NCBI RefSeq assembly: GCF_003660105.1
Contig: NZ_CP032823.1
Coordinates: 1,674,001-1,738,000, forward strand
Reading direction: 5' to 3'
Length of the DNA: 64,000 nt
Source: Aliarcobacter cryaerophilus ATCC 43158
GTDB lineage: Bacteria; Campylobacterota; Campylobacteria; Campylobacterales; Arcobacteraceae
The notes under the pieces were generated by a model, which was not told where the DNA came from, did no database searches, and saw nothing but the letters and a program-made list of their open reading frames with translations. Shown in pieces: positions 43,048 to 54,511 of the stretch (positions are counted from its first letter, which is position 1; each line of letters opens with the position of its first letter). A program made the position numbers and the translations under genes.

Positions 43048-44046
43048 ATGGCTATTAAAGTTGCAATAAACGGATTTGGGAGAATAGGAAGATGTGTAGC
43101 TAGAATTATTGCTACAAGAAGTGACATAGAGTTAGTTGCTATAAATGATACAGCAGAAGCTTCAATGCTTGAATATATCACAAAATATGATACAGTTCAT
43201 GGAACTTTTGAAGGTGATGTTAAAGTTGATAATGGTTACCTAAAAATGGGGAAAATCAATGCAAAACTTTATTCAACAAGAGATGCAAAAGAGTTATCTT
43301 TTGCAAAAGATTGTGGAGCTGAAATTGTTTTAGAGTGTACTGGTGCATATTTAACTCAAGATAAGTGCCAAGTTCATATTGACAATGGTGCAAAAAAAGT
43401 TGTTATGAGTGCTCCTGCGAAAGATGATACTAAAACTTATGTTGTAGGTGTAAATGAACACACTTATAATGGAGAAAAAATTGTATCAAATGCTTCTTGT
43501 ACTACAAACTGTCTTGGACCAATAGCAAAAATAATTGATGACGCTTTTGGGATAGAAAAAGGTTTAATGACAACTATTCACTCATATACAAATGACCAAA
43601 ACATCCTAGATGTAAAACATAAATCTGATAAAAGAAGAGCTAGAGCTGGTGCTGCTAACATGATTCCTACAAGCACTGGTGCTGCAAAAGCTATGAAATT
43701 AATAATGCCTCAACTTGATGGTAAATTACATGGTCAAAGTGTAAGAGTCCCAACTCCAAATGTTTCAATGGTAGATGTAAATTTCTTAATTAAAAAAGAT
43801 ACTACAAAAGAAGAAATCAATGCTTTATTTACTCAAAAATCAAAAGAACTTTCTGGAATAGTAGCAGTTGATAATGATATGCTAGTTTCAAGTGATCTTA
43901 TAGGAAATACAAATTCAACAATTATTGCTTCTGACCTAACTCAAGTTATTGGTGGAAATATGATAAAAATTATGAGCTGGTATGACAATGAGTGGGGATA
44001 TTCTGCTAGACTTGTAGATTTAGCTATTTATGTAGCAAAAAAATAA
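43048..44046 (+). CDS. gap: Glyceraldehyde-3-phosphate dehydrogenase
   Basis: 332 residues. NAD-binding [13 protein letters not shown] at the N-terminus; catalytic cysteine 151 in [12 protein letters not shown] with histidine in [11 protein letters not shown]-terminal [16 protein letters not shown]. Links glyceraldehyde-3-phosphate and 1,3-bisphosphoglycerate; in organisms of this group the enzyme probably runs mainly in gluconeogenesis, since phosphofructokinase is often missing. First gene of the operon with pgk, tpiA and fabI. Confidence 0.96.
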   Translation: MAIKVAINGFGRIGRCVARIIATRSDIELVAINDTAEASMLEYITKYDTVHGTFEGDVKVDNGYLKMGKINAKLYSTRDAKELSFAKDCGAEIVLECTGAYLTQDKCQVHIDNGAKKVVMSAPAKDDTKTYVVGVNEHTYNGEKIVSNASCTTNCLGPIAKIIDDAFGIEKGLMTTIHSYTNDQNILDVKHKSDKRRARAGAANMIPTSTGAAKAMKLIMPQLDGKLHGQSVRVPTPNVSMVDVNFLIKKDTTKEEINALFTQKSKELSGIVAVDNDMLVSSDLIGNTNSTIIASDLTQVIGGNMIKIMSWYDNEWGYSARLVDLAIYVAKK

Positions 44047-44054
44047 GGAATAAT

Positions 44055-45257
44055 ATGAAACTTCAAGAGATAAAAAACATAGATATTACTGGTAAAAAAG
44101 TATTTATAAGATGTGATTTTAATGTTCCTGTTGATGAATACAATAATATTACTGATGATAGAAGAATTAGAAGTGCTCTAAACACAATTAGATATTGTAT
44201 TGATAATGACTGCTCTGTTATACTAGCTAGTCACTTTGGAAGACCAAAAGGTGGCTTTGAAGAAAAATATTCACTTTCTCCAATAGCAAAAAGATTACAT
44301 ATTTTATTAAAACAAGAGATAAAACTAGCACCAAATGTAGTTTGTAGTGAAACTTTAAAAATGGCTAATGAGTTAAAAACTGGCGAAATCATGCTTTTAG
44401 AAAATATGAGATTTGAAGCTGGTGAGACAAAAAATGATGAAGAACTTAGTAAAAAATTAGCTTCTATGGCAGATGTTTATATAAATGATGCATTTGGAGT
44501 TTCTCATAGAGCTCACTCTTCTGTTGAAGGAATTGCAAAATATTTTGATATGAATCATAAAGCTGCTGGATTTTTATTAGCAAAAGAGATTAAATTTTTC
44601 CACCATATTGTTGAAAATCCTAAACGTCCATTTGTTTCAATAGTTGGTGGTTCAAAAGTATCTGGAAAACTTGAAGCTCTTTATAACCTTGTTCCAAAAG
44701 TTGACAAAATTGTAATTGGTGGTGGAATGGCATTTACATTCCTAAAAGCACAAGGTCATGAAATTGGAAAATCACTTGTTGAAGAGGATCTAATTCCTGA
44801 AGCTTTAAAAATAATGGATTTAGCAAAACAAAAAGGTGTTAAACTTTATTTACCAGTTGATATTGTTGCAGCTGAAGCTTTTGATGCTGAAGCAATAGCA
44901 AAAATTGTTCCAGTTCAAGAGATGCCAAAAGCTTGGATGGGACTTGATATAGGACCTGCAACTGCACTTTTATTTAGTGAAGTTTTAAGTGATGCAAATA
45001 CTATTTTATGGAATGGACCAATGGGTGTTTACGAGATGGAAAAATTTGCAAAAGGAAGTACAAAAATATCTCATGCAGTAGCTAGTTCATATGCAACAAC
45101 TGTTGTTGGTGGTGGGGATACAGCTGATTTAGTAAGAATTACTGGTGATGAAGATGATATGACATTTATATCTACTGGTGGTGGAGCTTCTTTAGAGTTA
45201 ATAGAAGGAAAAATACTACCTGGAGTTAAAGCATTAGTTATTGAGGATGATAAATAA
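44055..45257 (+). CDS. pgk: Phosphoglycerate kinase
   Basis: 400 residues. The N-terminal RCDFNVPVD (residues about 19-27) and ASHFGRPKG bind the 3-phosphoglycerate; [11 protein letters not shown]-type loop (here [11 protein letters not shown]) and the C-terminal [21 protein letters not shown] bind nucleotide. Eight nt after gap and directly abutting tpiA (stop at 45257, ATG at 45258). Confidence 0.96.
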   Translation: MKLQEIKNIDITGKKVFIRCDFNVPVDEYNNITDDRRIRSALNTIRYCIDNDCSVILASHFGRPKGGFEEKYSLSPIAKRLHILLKQEIKLAPNVVCSETLKMANELKTGEIMLLENMRFEAGETKNDEELSKKLASMADVYINDAFGVSHRAHSSVEGIAKYFDMNHKAAGFLLAKEIKFFHHIVENPKRPFVSIVGGSKVSGKLEALYNLVPKVDKIVIGGGMAFTFLKAQGHEIGKSLVEEDLIPEALKIMDLAKQKGVKLYLPVDIVAAEAFDAEAIAKIVPVQEMPKAWMGLDIGPATALLFSEVLSDANTILWNGPMGVYEMEKFAKGSTKISHAVASSYATTVVGGGDTADLVRITGDEDDMTFISTGGGASLELIEGKILPGVKALVIEDDK

Positions 45258-46798
<1,541 letters not shown>

Positions 46799-46803
46799 AT
46801 TTT

Positions 46804-46836
46804 AAAAGATAAGAATTTTTTCTTATCTTTTTTTAT
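46804..46836 (+). terminator. Rho-independent terminator of the gap-fabI operon
   Basis: AAAAGATAAGAA (46804-46815) and TTCTTATCTTTT (46820-46831) form a 12-bp stem with loop TTTT, followed by more T to 46834. Confidence 0.9.
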
Positions 46837-46839
46837 ATC

Positions 46840-46883
46840 AAAATTTTAAATTTAAACTTTCAAGAGTTTAGATTTAAAATTTT
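46840..46883 (+). other. 19-bp hairpin directly upstream of lysA
   Basis: Arms 46840-46858 and 46865-46883 pair over 19 positions with a single T-G wobble; loop TTCAAG. It ends 7 nt before the lysA ribosome site (GGA at 46891). No T run follows, and the operon before it is already closed by a terminator, so a 5' leader structure or operator is more likely than a second terminator. Confidence 0.75.
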
Positions 46884-46900
46884 AACAATAGGATTATTAT

Positions 46901-48109
46901 ATGAATATAGATTTTAAGGCATTGGCAAACAAATATCAAACACCGTATTATGTTTATGATTTTGATCATATTACAGCTCAATATACACAATTAAAAGAGT
47001 CTTTTAGAGCAAGAAAATCTTTAATTGCATATGCAGTTAAAGCAAATTCAAATTTAAGTGTAATAAAACATTTAGCAAATCTAGGAGCAGGTGCAGATTG
47101 TGTTAGTATTGGAGAGGTTAAACGTGCTTTAAAAGTAGGAATTCCTTCATACAAAATAATATTTTCAGGTGTTGGAAAAAGTGATGATGAAATTAAAGAA
47201 GCTTTAGAACTTGATATTTTAATGATAAATGTAGAGAGTGCTGAAGAACTAAATAGAGTTGAAACTATTGCGAAAGAGCTAAATAAAGTTGCAAGAATCT
47301 CTATAAGAGTAAATCCAAATATTGATCCAAAAACTCATCCATATATATCAACTGGGCTTCATGAAAATAAATTTGGTGTAGATATTGATACAGCAAAAAG
47401 AATGTATATTCAATGTAAAAATAGTGAAGCTTTAGACCCAACTGGAATTCATTGTCATATTGGATCTCAACTAACTCAACTTCAACCAATTAAAGATGCA
47501 ATCAAAATAGTTGCTGATTTAATTAGAAATTTAAAAGCTATTAAAATAGATCTATCTTTTATGGATGTGGGTGGAGGATTAGGAATTGTTTACAAAGATG
47601 AAGTATTAATTGATACGTATGAATATACTCAATCTATTTTAGATGTTCTATTTGGACTTGATTTGACAATTATTTGTGAACCAGGAAGATTTATAGTTGG
47701 AAATTCTGGAGTTTTTATAACAAAAGTTTTATATGAAAAAGTAAATGGAAACAAAAGATTTGTTATAGTTGATGGAGCGATGAATGATTTAATAAGACCT
47801 GCTTTATACAATGCTTATCATAAAATTGAAGTTTTAAATGACAATAAAGAGTTTAGTGATTGTAATCTAGTAGGTCCTGTATGTGAAAGTGGTGACTTTT
47901 TTGCAAAAAATATAGAATTACCAAAAACCGCTCATAATGACTTAGTTGCAATTTATAGCGCTGGAGCTTATGGGTTTACAATGGCAAGTAACTACAATAC
48001 AAGAGGAAGAGTAGCAGAAATTGCTGTTGAAAATGGAATTGATAGACTAATTAGAAAAAGAGAAACTTTTGAAGATTTAATTGCTTTAGAAGAAGAGTTT
48101 ATAAAATAA
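46901..48109 (+). CDS. lysA: Diaminopimelate decarboxylase
   Basis: 402 residues. PLP enzyme making lysine from meso-diaminopimelate. The PLP lysine is in IAYAVKANSN (about residue 48); HCHIGSQ, DVGGGLGI and the glycine loop EPGRFIVG bind phosphate and substrate; GPVCESGDFF and YSAGAYGFTMAS carry catalytic cysteine and tyrosine. A hairpin lies just before its ribosome site. First gene of lysA-pheA-hisC-dxs. Confidence 0.96.
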   Translation: MNIDFKALANKYQTPYYVYDFDHITAQYTQLKESFRARKSLIAYAVKANSNLSVIKHLANLGAGADCVSIGEVKRALKVGIPSYKIIFSGVGKSDDEIKEALELDILMINVESAEELNRVETIAKELNKVARISIRVNPNIDPKTHPYISTGLHENKFGVDIDTAKRMYIQCKNSEALDPTGIHCHIGSQLTQLQPIKDAIKIVADLIRNLKAIKIDLSFMDVGGGLGIVYKDEVLIDTYEYTQSILDVLFGLDLTIICEPGRFIVGNSGVFITKVLYEKVNGNKRFVIVDGAMNDLIRPALYNAYHKIEVLNDNKEFSDCNLVGPVCESGDFFAKNIELPKTAHNDLVAIYSAGAYGFTMASNYNTRGRVAEIAVENGIDRLIRKRETFEDLIALEEEFIK

Positions 48110-48119
48110 GGTAAATTTT

Positions 48120-49199
48120 ATGTCAAATGAAGATGGATTATTAGAGCTAAGAGAACAACTGGATAATATAGACAATAAGCTTCTTGACCTTTTAAATGAA
48201 AGAATGCAATTAGTTCATAAAGTTGGAACTTTAAAAGCAAAAAGTGGCGGAGCTATTTATCGACCTGATAGAGAAAAATCTATTATTGATAGACTTGAAA
48301 AAATCAATCAAGAAAAAGATGGTCTTTTAAATAGAAGTGCTATAGAAGCTCTTTTTTTAGAAATATTTGCAATATCAAGAAATATAGAATTACCTGAGAA
48401 TATTGGATATTTAGGTCCTCAAGGAAGCTTCACTCATCAAGCTGCAGAAGCTAGATTTGGAGCTATGAGTTCTTATGTTTCAATTAGTTCTATAAAAGGT
48501 ATTTTCAAAGAGTTACAATCTAAAAAAATAAAATTTGGAGTTGTTCCAATAGAAAACTCTTCAAATGGTATAGTAAACGATACAATAAATGGTTTTACAA
48601 ATTTTAACTCAAAAATAGTTGCTGAAGTTATATTAAATATTCATCATACATTAGCTACAACTTGTGATAAAATTGCCGATATTAAAAAAATATATTCAAA
48701 AGATATAGCATTTGATCAGTGTAGAAAGTTTTTAACAAATTTTGGACTTGATGAAGTTGAACTTATTCCTGTAGAATCAACAACAAAAGCTGCAAAACTA
48801 GCAGCAAATGAACCAAATAGTGCAGCAATTTGTGCACATGTTGCTGCAAAATTGTATAATCTTCCAATCTTATTTGAAAATATAGAAGATAAAGACAACA
48901 ATAAAACAAGATTTTTTATCTTAAGTGATTTTGAAAATAGTCCAAGTGGAAATGATAAAACTTCGATTTTAGTAAATCTTCCTGATGAACAAGGTGGATT
49001 AGTAAGATTTTTAAATGATTTCAATAATGAAGGAATAAACTTAACAAAAATAAAATCACATATAGTTGAAGGAAACTCTATATTTTTTATAGATTTTGAT
49101 GGACACAAAGATGATGCAAATGTTAAAAAAGTTCTTGAAAAACATAAATCTAGTATTAAAATTTTAGGCTCTTACGTAAAAGAGATAAAAGATATTTAA
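48120..49199 (+). CDS. pheA: Bifunctional chorismate mutase/prephenate dehydratase
   Basis: 359 residues. Chorismate mutase domain at about 1-90 (LREQLDNIDNKLLDLLNERM ... YRPDREKSII), prephenate dehydratase from about 98 (GYLGPQGSFTHQAAE; VPIENSSNGIV; TRFFILS) and a C-terminal ACT domain (KTSILVNLPDEQGGLVRF) for phenylalanine feedback. Makes phenylpyruvate. Ten nt after lysA and 12 nt before hisC. Confidence 0.95.
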   Translation: MSNEDGLLELREQLDNIDNKLLDLLNERMQLVHKVGTLKAKSGGAIYRPDREKSIIDRLEKINQEKDGLLNRSAIEALFLEIFAISRNIELPENIGYLGPQGSFTHQAAEARFGAMSSYVSISSIKGIFKELQSKKIKFGVVPIENSSNGIVNDTINGFTNFNSKIVAEVILNIHHTLATTCDKIADIKKIYSKDIAFDQCRKFLTNFGLDEVELIPVESTTKAAKLAANEPNSAAICAHVAAKLYNLPILFENIEDKDNNKTRFFILSDFENSPSGNDKTSILVNLPDEQGGLVRFLNDFNNEGINLTKIKSHIVEGNSIFFIDFDGHKDDANVKKVLEKHKSSIKILGSYVKEIKDI

Positions 49200-49211
49200 A
49201 AGGAAAATAAA

Positions 49212-50315
49212 ATGAAATTTAATAAAGTATTAAAAAATTTATCAACTTATGAAGCTGGAAAACCAATAGAATTAGTTGTAAGAGAGTATGGAATAGACCC
49301 AAAAGAGGTTGTAAAACTAGCTTCTAATGAGAATCCATATGGTACTAATCCAAAAGTTGTAACTAAAATAAAAAATTTAGTAAAAAATATGCACCTATAT
49401 CCTGATGACTCTATGTTTGAATTAAAAGAAGCTTTAGCAAATAAATTTAAACTTGAGAGTAAAAATGTAATTATTGGTTCTGGAAGTGATCAAATTTTGG
49501 AGTTTGCAATTCATGCAAAATGCAAAAAAAAGTCAAAAGTTTTAATGGCAAAAACAACTTTTGCTATGTATGAAATTTATGCAAAACAAGTTGGAGCTGA
49601 AATTATCAAAACAGAATCATCTCAACACAACCTTAAAGAGTTTAGTAATCTTTATAAAAAATATGGAGCTGATATTATTTTCTTATGTATCCCAAATAAT
49701 CCACTTGGAGAGTGTTTGGATAAAAAAGATATTTATGAATTTTTAGAAACTATTGATAAAAATACTTTAGTTATAGTTGATGGCGCTTATCAAGAGTATG
49801 CAAGCTTTAAAGATGAGAAAAAAAGAATTTGTCCAAAAGATTTAATAGAAAAATTTCCAAATGCAATATATTTAGGAACTTTTTCAAAAGCTTATGCTCT
49901 TGGAGGAATGAGAGTTGGTTATGGTTTGGCGCAAGAGGATATTATTTCAACTTTTTATAAAATCAGAGCTCCTTTTAATATAACAACTTTAAGTTTAGCA
50001 GCTGCTATTGAAGCTTTAAAAGATGAGGAGTTTGTACAAGATTGTATAGAAAAAAACTTTATTGAGATGAAAAGATATGAAAAGTATTGTCAAGATAACG
50101 GTTTTGAATATATTCCTTCATATACAAATTTTATTACAATTTTATTGAAAAATTTTATATCAAAAAATGTAGCTCAAAAACTTTTAGAAAAAGGTATGAT
50201 TGTTCGAGATTTAACTGGTTATGGATTAAACGCAATTAGAATAACTATTGGAACAAATGAACAAAATACAAAACTATTTAAACTTTTGGATGAAGTTTTA
50301 GAAGAGTTAAAATAG
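49212..50315 (+). CDS. hisC: Histidinol-phosphate aminotransferase
   Basis: 367 residues, fold type I PLP enzyme. [12 protein letters not shown] near the N-terminus, [28 protein letters not shown] (PLP aspartate and tyrosine) and [15 protein letters not shown] with the PLP lysine. Position after pheA suggests it may also transaminate phenylpyruvate, as HisC enzymes sometimes do; that is inference. Confidence 0.94.
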   Translation: MKFNKVLKNLSTYEAGKPIELVVREYGIDPKEVVKLASNENPYGTNPKVVTKIKNLVKNMHLYPDDSMFELKEALANKFKLESKNVIIGSGSDQILEFAIHAKCKKKSKVLMAKTTFAMYEIYAKQVGAEIIKTESSQHNLKEFSNLYKKYGADIIFLCIPNNPLGECLDKKDIYEFLETIDKNTLVIVDGAYQEYASFKDEKKRICPKDLIEKFPNAIYLGTFSKAYALGGMRVGYGLAQEDIISTFYKIRAPFNITTLSLAAAIEALKDEEFVQDCIEKNFIEMKRYEKYCQDNGFEYIPSYTNFITILLKNFISKNVAQKLLEKGMIVRDLTGYGLNAIRITIGTNEQNTKLFKLLDEVLEELK

Positions 50316-50324
50316 AGTTTAGTG

Positions 50325-52127
50325 ATGGAAGTAAAAGGAAAATCATTAAAAGAGTTAGATGAGTTATCTTCTAAAATACGAGAGCGAATTATTGATGTTG
50401 TTTCAAGAAAAGGTGGACATTTTTCTTCAACTTTAGGGGCAGTTGAATTAACTATTGCAATGCATTATGTTTTTGATGTAGAAAATGATCCATTTATTTT
50501 TGATGTTTCCCATCAATGTTACCCGCATAAACTTCTTACTTCAAGATGGGAAGAGTTTGAAACGATTAGACAATTTGGTGGTTTAAGTGGTTTTACAAAA
50601 CCAAATGAAAATAAAGCTGATTATTTCGTAGCAGGTCATAGTTCAACTTCAATTTCTCTAGCTGTTGGAGCTGCTAAAGCTATAAAATTAAAAGCTGAAA
50701 ATAGAGTTCCTGTTGTTATGATAGGTGATGGTTCTATGAGTGCTGGGATGGTATATGAAGCACTAAATGAGCTAGGAGATTTAAAACTTCCAGTTGTAAT
50801 AATTTTAAATGACAACGAAATGAGTATAGCAAAACCAATAGGTGCGATATCAAAATATCTATCAAAACTTTTAGCTGGAAAATTTTATCAAAGTTTTAAA
50901 ACAAGTGTTGATAAATTCATACGTAACAATATGCCAGAAGGAACAACATATCTAGCAAAAAGAGTTGAAAACTCTTTTAAATTAATAACTCCTGGAATTT
51001 TATTTGAAGAGATGGGAATCGATTATATTGGTCCTATTGATGGACATGATATTGAGGAAATTATTGAAGTTTTAGAAATTGCAAAATCTATGAATAAACC
51101 AGTAATTGTTCATGCAAGAACAGTAAAAGGTAAAGGATATAAAATTGCAGAAGGACAACATGAACATTGGCATGGAGTTGGACCTTTTAATATTGAAGAT
51201 GGTGAATTTATAAAAAAAAGTGCAGAAAAAAGTGCTACATCAGTTTTTTCAGATGCACTACTTAAGCTAGCTTGTAAATATGAAAATATTGTTGGTGTAA
51301 CTGCTGCAATGCCAAGTGGAACTGGAATGGATAAATTAATAAAAGAATTTCCAAATAGATTTTGGGATGTAGCAATTGCTGAACAACATGCAATTACTTC
51401 AATGGCTGCTATGGCAAAAGAAGGGTTTAAACCGTTTATTACAATATACTCTACATTTTTACAAAGAGGTTTTGATCAAATTATTCACGATGTTTGTATT
51501 ATGAATCTGCCTGTTGTGTTTGCTATGGATAGAGCTGGAATTGTTGGAAATGATGGTGAAACTCATCAAGGAGCTTTTGATATTAGTTTTTTAAGATTTA
51601 TTCCAAATATGGTTTTATTTGCTCCTAGAGACAACGAAACATTAGAATATTCTTTAGATTTTGCATACTCTTTAAATAGTCCATGTGCTATTAGATATCC
51701 AAGAGGCGCATTTTCTAAACTTGATTTTCAATCTTCTAAATTTGAATTAGGAAAGTCAGAATTACTTAAAAATGGTACTTCAAATAAACTTTTTATTGGA
51801 TATGGAAGTGGTGTAGGAAAGGCAATTGAAGTCGAAAAATTACATAATGAAGATATTGCTATTTTAGATTTAAGATTTGTAAAACCCCTAGATATTGATA
51901 CTTTAATAAATTTATCAAAAAAATACGACTCTTGGTATATTTTTAGTGACTCAAGCAAACAAGGCGGTGTTTTAAGTGCTATATTAGAGGCATTAAGTGA
52001 AAATAGTGTTACAAATATATCTTTAAAATCTTTCGAATATGATGACAATTTTATAGAACATGGTGACACAAAAAAAGTTGAAGAGTCATTGCAACTTTTA
52101 CCAAAACAACTCGTAAATCTAATTTAA
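50325..52127 (+). CDS. dxs: 1-deoxy-D-xylulose-5-phosphate synthase
   Basis: 600 residues. Thiamine diphosphate enzyme joining pyruvate and glyceraldehyde-3-phosphate, first step of the non-mevalonate pathway. Motifs: GGHFSSTLGAVELTIAMHYV, thiamine site VVMIGDGSMSAGMVYEALN with the closing VILNDNEMS, and RAGIVGNDGETHQGAFDISF in the second domain. GTG at 50322 and ATG at 50325 are both possible; ATG is used. Nine nt after hisC. Confidence 0.94.
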   Translation: MEVKGKSLKELDELSSKIRERIIDVVSRKGGHFSSTLGAVELTIAMHYVFDVENDPFIFDVSHQCYPHKLLTSRWEEFETIRQFGGLSGFTKPNENKADYFVAGHSSTSISLAVGAAKAIKLKAENRVPVVMIGDGSMSAGMVYEALNELGDLKLPVVIILNDNEMSIAKPIGAISKYLSKLLAGKFYQSFKTSVDKFIRNNMPEGTTYLAKRVENSFKLITPGILFEEMGIDYIGPIDGHDIEEIIEVLEIAKSMNKPVIVHARTVKGKGYKIAEGQHEHWHGVGPFNIEDGEFIKKSAEKSATSVFSDALLKLACKYENIVGVTAAMPSGTGMDKLIKEFPNRFWDVAIAEQHAITSMAAMAKEGFKPFITIYSTFLQRGFDQIIHDVCIMNLPVVFAMDRAGIVGNDGETHQGAFDISFLRFIPNMVLFAPRDNETLEYSLDFAYSLNSPCAIRYPRGAFSKLDFQSSKFELGKSELLKNGTSNKLFIGYGSGVGKAIEVEKLHNEDIAILDLRFVKPLDIDTLINLSKKYDSWYIFSDSSKQGGVLSAILEALSENSVTNISLKSFEYDDNFIEHGDTKKVEESLQLLPKQLVNLI

Positions 52128-52154
52128 AACAAGACAAAATCTATCTTGTATTAT

Positions 52155-52200
52155 AAGTTAAATTTATAATAATATTTCAAAAAAACTATAAATTTAACTT
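52155..52200. other. 14-bp inverted repeat upstream of the peroxidase gene
   Basis: AAGTTAAATTTATA (52155-52168) and TATAAATTTAACTT (52187-52200) are perfect inverted copies, 18 nt apart (32 bp centre to centre, about three turns). Could be a two-site operator or a hairpin ending dxs transcription. Confidence 0.6.
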
Positions 52201-52221
52201 CCATTTAATAAAATTTATCCT

Positions 52222-52238
52222 ATGATTTATTAAATCAT
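52222..52238. promoter_or_regulatory. 17-bp palindrome at the peroxidase start region
   Basis: ATGATTTA-T-TAAATCAT, perfect, ending 17 nt before the ATG and just before the AGGAGG ribosome site, where the -10 or start of transcription should lie. Operator-like; regulator unknown. Confidence 0.45.
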
Positions 52239-52254
52239 TTAGGAGGATTTTATT

Positions 52255-53277
52255 ATGAAACTACAAATTTCTTTAGCACTACTTTTGGGTGCAAGTACAC
52301 TTTTTGCAAATGAATCTTTGATTACAAAAGCAAAAAATTCAGGTTTGGAAGCTATTCCTTCAAATAAACAAGTTTTAATGAAACTAATCAATGATCCAAA
52401 AGATCCAATTACAGATTCAAAAGTTGAGCTTGGTAAAAAGCTATATTTTGATCCAAGACTTTCAAGAAGTAATCTTATTTCATGTAACACTTGTCATAAT
52501 TTAGCTCTTGGTGGAGCAGATGCAGTTCCAGCAGCTATCGGTCATGGTTGGACAGCAAACCCACACCATTTAAACTCTCCAACAGTTTATAACTCAGTAT
52601 TTTTTAAAGCACAGTTTTGGGATGGAAGAAGTCCTCATTTAGCTGATCAAGCTGCTGGTCCTATTCAAGCAGGTCCAGAAATGGCTGCACCTCCAGCACT
52701 TGTTGTTGAAAGAATTAACTCAATCCCAGCTTATGTTGAAGAGTTTAAAAAAGCATATGGTAAAGATGTAAAAGTTGATTTTGATAAAATCACAGGTGCA
52801 ATTGCTACATTTGAAAGAACTTTAGTTACTCCATCAAGATTTGATAAATTCTTAAGTGGTGATACTAAAGCTTTAACAAAAGAAGAACAAGAGGGTTTAA
52901 CTACATTTTTAAACAAAGGTTGTACAGCTTGTCACACAGGAATTGCTCTTGGTGGTACAATGCAACCATTTCAAGTTGCTAACAAATATAAATTTATAAC
53001 TGTTGGTGATTTTAAAGGTGATGAAAATGGTATGGTTAAAACACCTACTCTTAGAAATATTACTGAAACTGCTCCATATTTCCACAATGGACAAATTTGG
53101 TCACTAGCAGATGCAGTAAAAGAGATGGGTTCTGTACAGTTGGGAATTGATATATCAGATAATGATGCGGCTAAAATTGTAACATTTTTAAAAGCACTAA
53201 AAGGTACTAAACCAACTATTACTTATCCACAACTTCCAGAATCAACAAATTCTACACCAAAACCATCATTTGATTAA
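52255..53277 (+). CDS. Di-haem cytochrome c peroxidase
   Basis: 340 residues. Signal peptide MKLQISLALLLGASTLFA, then two haem c motifs, CNTCH (77-81) and CTACH (223-227), as in bacterial peroxidases of the CcpA/MauG family; FWDGRSPHLADQA and TPTLRNITETAPYFHNG are conserved. Reduces hydrogen peroxide in the periplasm with electrons from cytochrome c. AGGAGG is a strong ribosome site. Followed by a perfect terminator; preceded by two inverted repeats. Confidence 0.93.
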   Translation: MKLQISLALLLGASTLFANESLITKAKNSGLEAIPSNKQVLMKLINDPKDPITDSKVELGKKLYFDPRLSRSNLISCNTCHNLALGGADAVPAAIGHGWTANPHHLNSPTVYNSVFFKAQFWDGRSPHLADQAAGPIQAGPEMAAPPALVVERINSIPAYVEEFKKAYGKDVKVDFDKITGAIATFERTLVTPSRFDKFLSGDTKALTKEEQEGLTTFLNKGCTACHTGIALGGTMQPFQVANKYKFITVGDFKGDENGMVKTPTLRNITETAPYFHNGQIWSLADAVKEMGSVQLGIDISDNDAAKIVTFLKALKGTKPTITYPQLPESTNSTPKPSFD

Positions 53278-53278
53278 T

Positions 53279-53304
53279 AAAATTAGGGCTTAAGCCCTAA
53301 TTTT
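53279..53304 (+). terminator. Terminator after the peroxidase gene
   Basis: A perfect 26-bp palindrome (AAAATTAGGGCTT then its complement) beginning 1 nt past the stop; the second arm ends in TTTT. Confidence 0.85.
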
Positions 53305-53341
53305 AACCTTTTGCTTAACTCTAAACAAATACTTTTAAGAG

Positions 53342-53367
53342 TAAAATCCATTTTTAAAAGGATTTTA
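53342..53367 (+). other. Hairpin overlapping the ribosome site of the MFS gene
   Basis: TAAAATCC (53342-53349) pairs with GGATTTTA (53360-53367) around a 10-nt A/T loop. The GGA of the Shine-Dalgarno lies in the stem and the TTG start follows 1 nt after it, so the fold could limit ribosome access. Confidence 0.45.
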
Positions 53368-53368
53368 T

Positions 53369-54511
53369 TTGAAAAGTAATTTGCTAATTATTATTTATGG
53401 TCTTATTGTTACAATGTCTGTTATGTATGCAACACAACCTCTACAACCACTTCTTGCATCAAAATTTAATATCTCTATTATAGAAGCTTCACAATTTACA
53501 GCGGTTATTCTATTTTTTCTCGCAGTTGCACCAATAATTTATGGATATATTTTAGAAAAAGTAAATGCAAAGAAAATGTTAATAAATGCTTCAATAGTTC
53601 TACTTATTACAAATATTTTATTAGGATTATCTCAAAATTATGAACTCTTTTTATTTTTTAGAGTTTGTGAAGCCTTAGTAATTCCAGCTATTTTGACATC
53701 TTTGATGAGTATTTTGGCAAATATAGATAAAGAAAATATAAAATTTAATATGTCTATTTATGTTGCAGGAACTGTTTTTGGTGGACTTATAGGAAGACTA
53801 TTTTCTGGATTTATAGCAACAACTCTATCATATGAATATGTTTTTTACTCTTTATCTTTTGCTATATTTTTATCTATTATTTTAATTAAAAAATTAAACT
53901 TCAATGGTGAAGCAACAATCATCAAACCAAAAATTATAGATATTGTAAATATATTAAAAGATAAAAGATTTGTAGTAATTTATTTTGTAATGTTTTTTGT
54001 ATTTTTTGTATTTTCTGGGGTTCTAAATGTTTTGCCTTTTCGTGCAAAAGAATTATCATCCAACTTTTCGGAGTTTCAAATTGCTCTTTTGTATTTGGGA
54101 TATGGTATGGGAATTTTGGTATCTCTTACATCAAAAAAAATTGTATCATTTTTCAAAGGAGAGATAAATACAATATTTATTGCTATTATTTTTTATATTT
54201 TTTCAATTATTTTTTTAATAAATGAAAATATTTCATATCTATTCTTATTTTTATTTTTAGTTTGTATAGGAATGTTTACAACTCATACTGTTAGTACTCA
54301 ACTTGCAAATTCAATGAAAAATTCACAAAAATCACTAACTTCTGGAATGTATCTTACTTTTTACTATTTAGGAGGAGCAAGTGGTTCAATTATTCCTTCG
54401 TATATTTACAAAGCCTTTGGGTGGAATATTATGCTTACTTTTTTTGTATTTTTAATTATTATTGTAGCTTTAGTTGTTTTTTTTAATAGAAAACTATTTA
54501 AAAGTATTTGA
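53369..54511 (+). CDS. MFS transporter, 12 predicted helices
   Basis: 380 residues, hydrophobic throughout. PLLASKFNISIIEASQFTAVI and GTVFGGLIGRLFSGF look like the YnfM/CynX-type major facilitator exporters; the second half has SGMYLTFYYLGGASGS. Probable small-molecule exporter or anion permease, substrate not readable. Start TTG at 53369, whose ribosome site lies in a hairpin. Its end overlaps maf by 18 nt in convergent orientation. Confidence 0.82.
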   Translation: MKSNLLIIIYGLIVTMSVMYATQPLQPLLASKFNISIIEASQFTAVILFFLAVAPIIYGYILEKVNAKKMLINASIVLLITNILLGLSQNYELFLFFRVCEALVIPAILTSLMSILANIDKENIKFNMSIYVAGTVFGGLIGRLFSGFIATTLSYEYVFYSLSFAIFLSIILIKKLNFNGEATIIKPKIIDIVNILKDKRFVVIYFVMFFVFFVFSGVLNVLPFRAKELSSNFSEFQIALLYLGYGMGILVSLTSKKIVSFFKGEINTIFIAIIFYIFSIIFLINENISYLFLFLFLVCIGMFTTHTVSTQLANSMKNSQKSLTSGMYLTFYYLGGASGSIIPSYIYKAFGWNIMLTFFVFLIIIVALVVFFNRKLFKSI

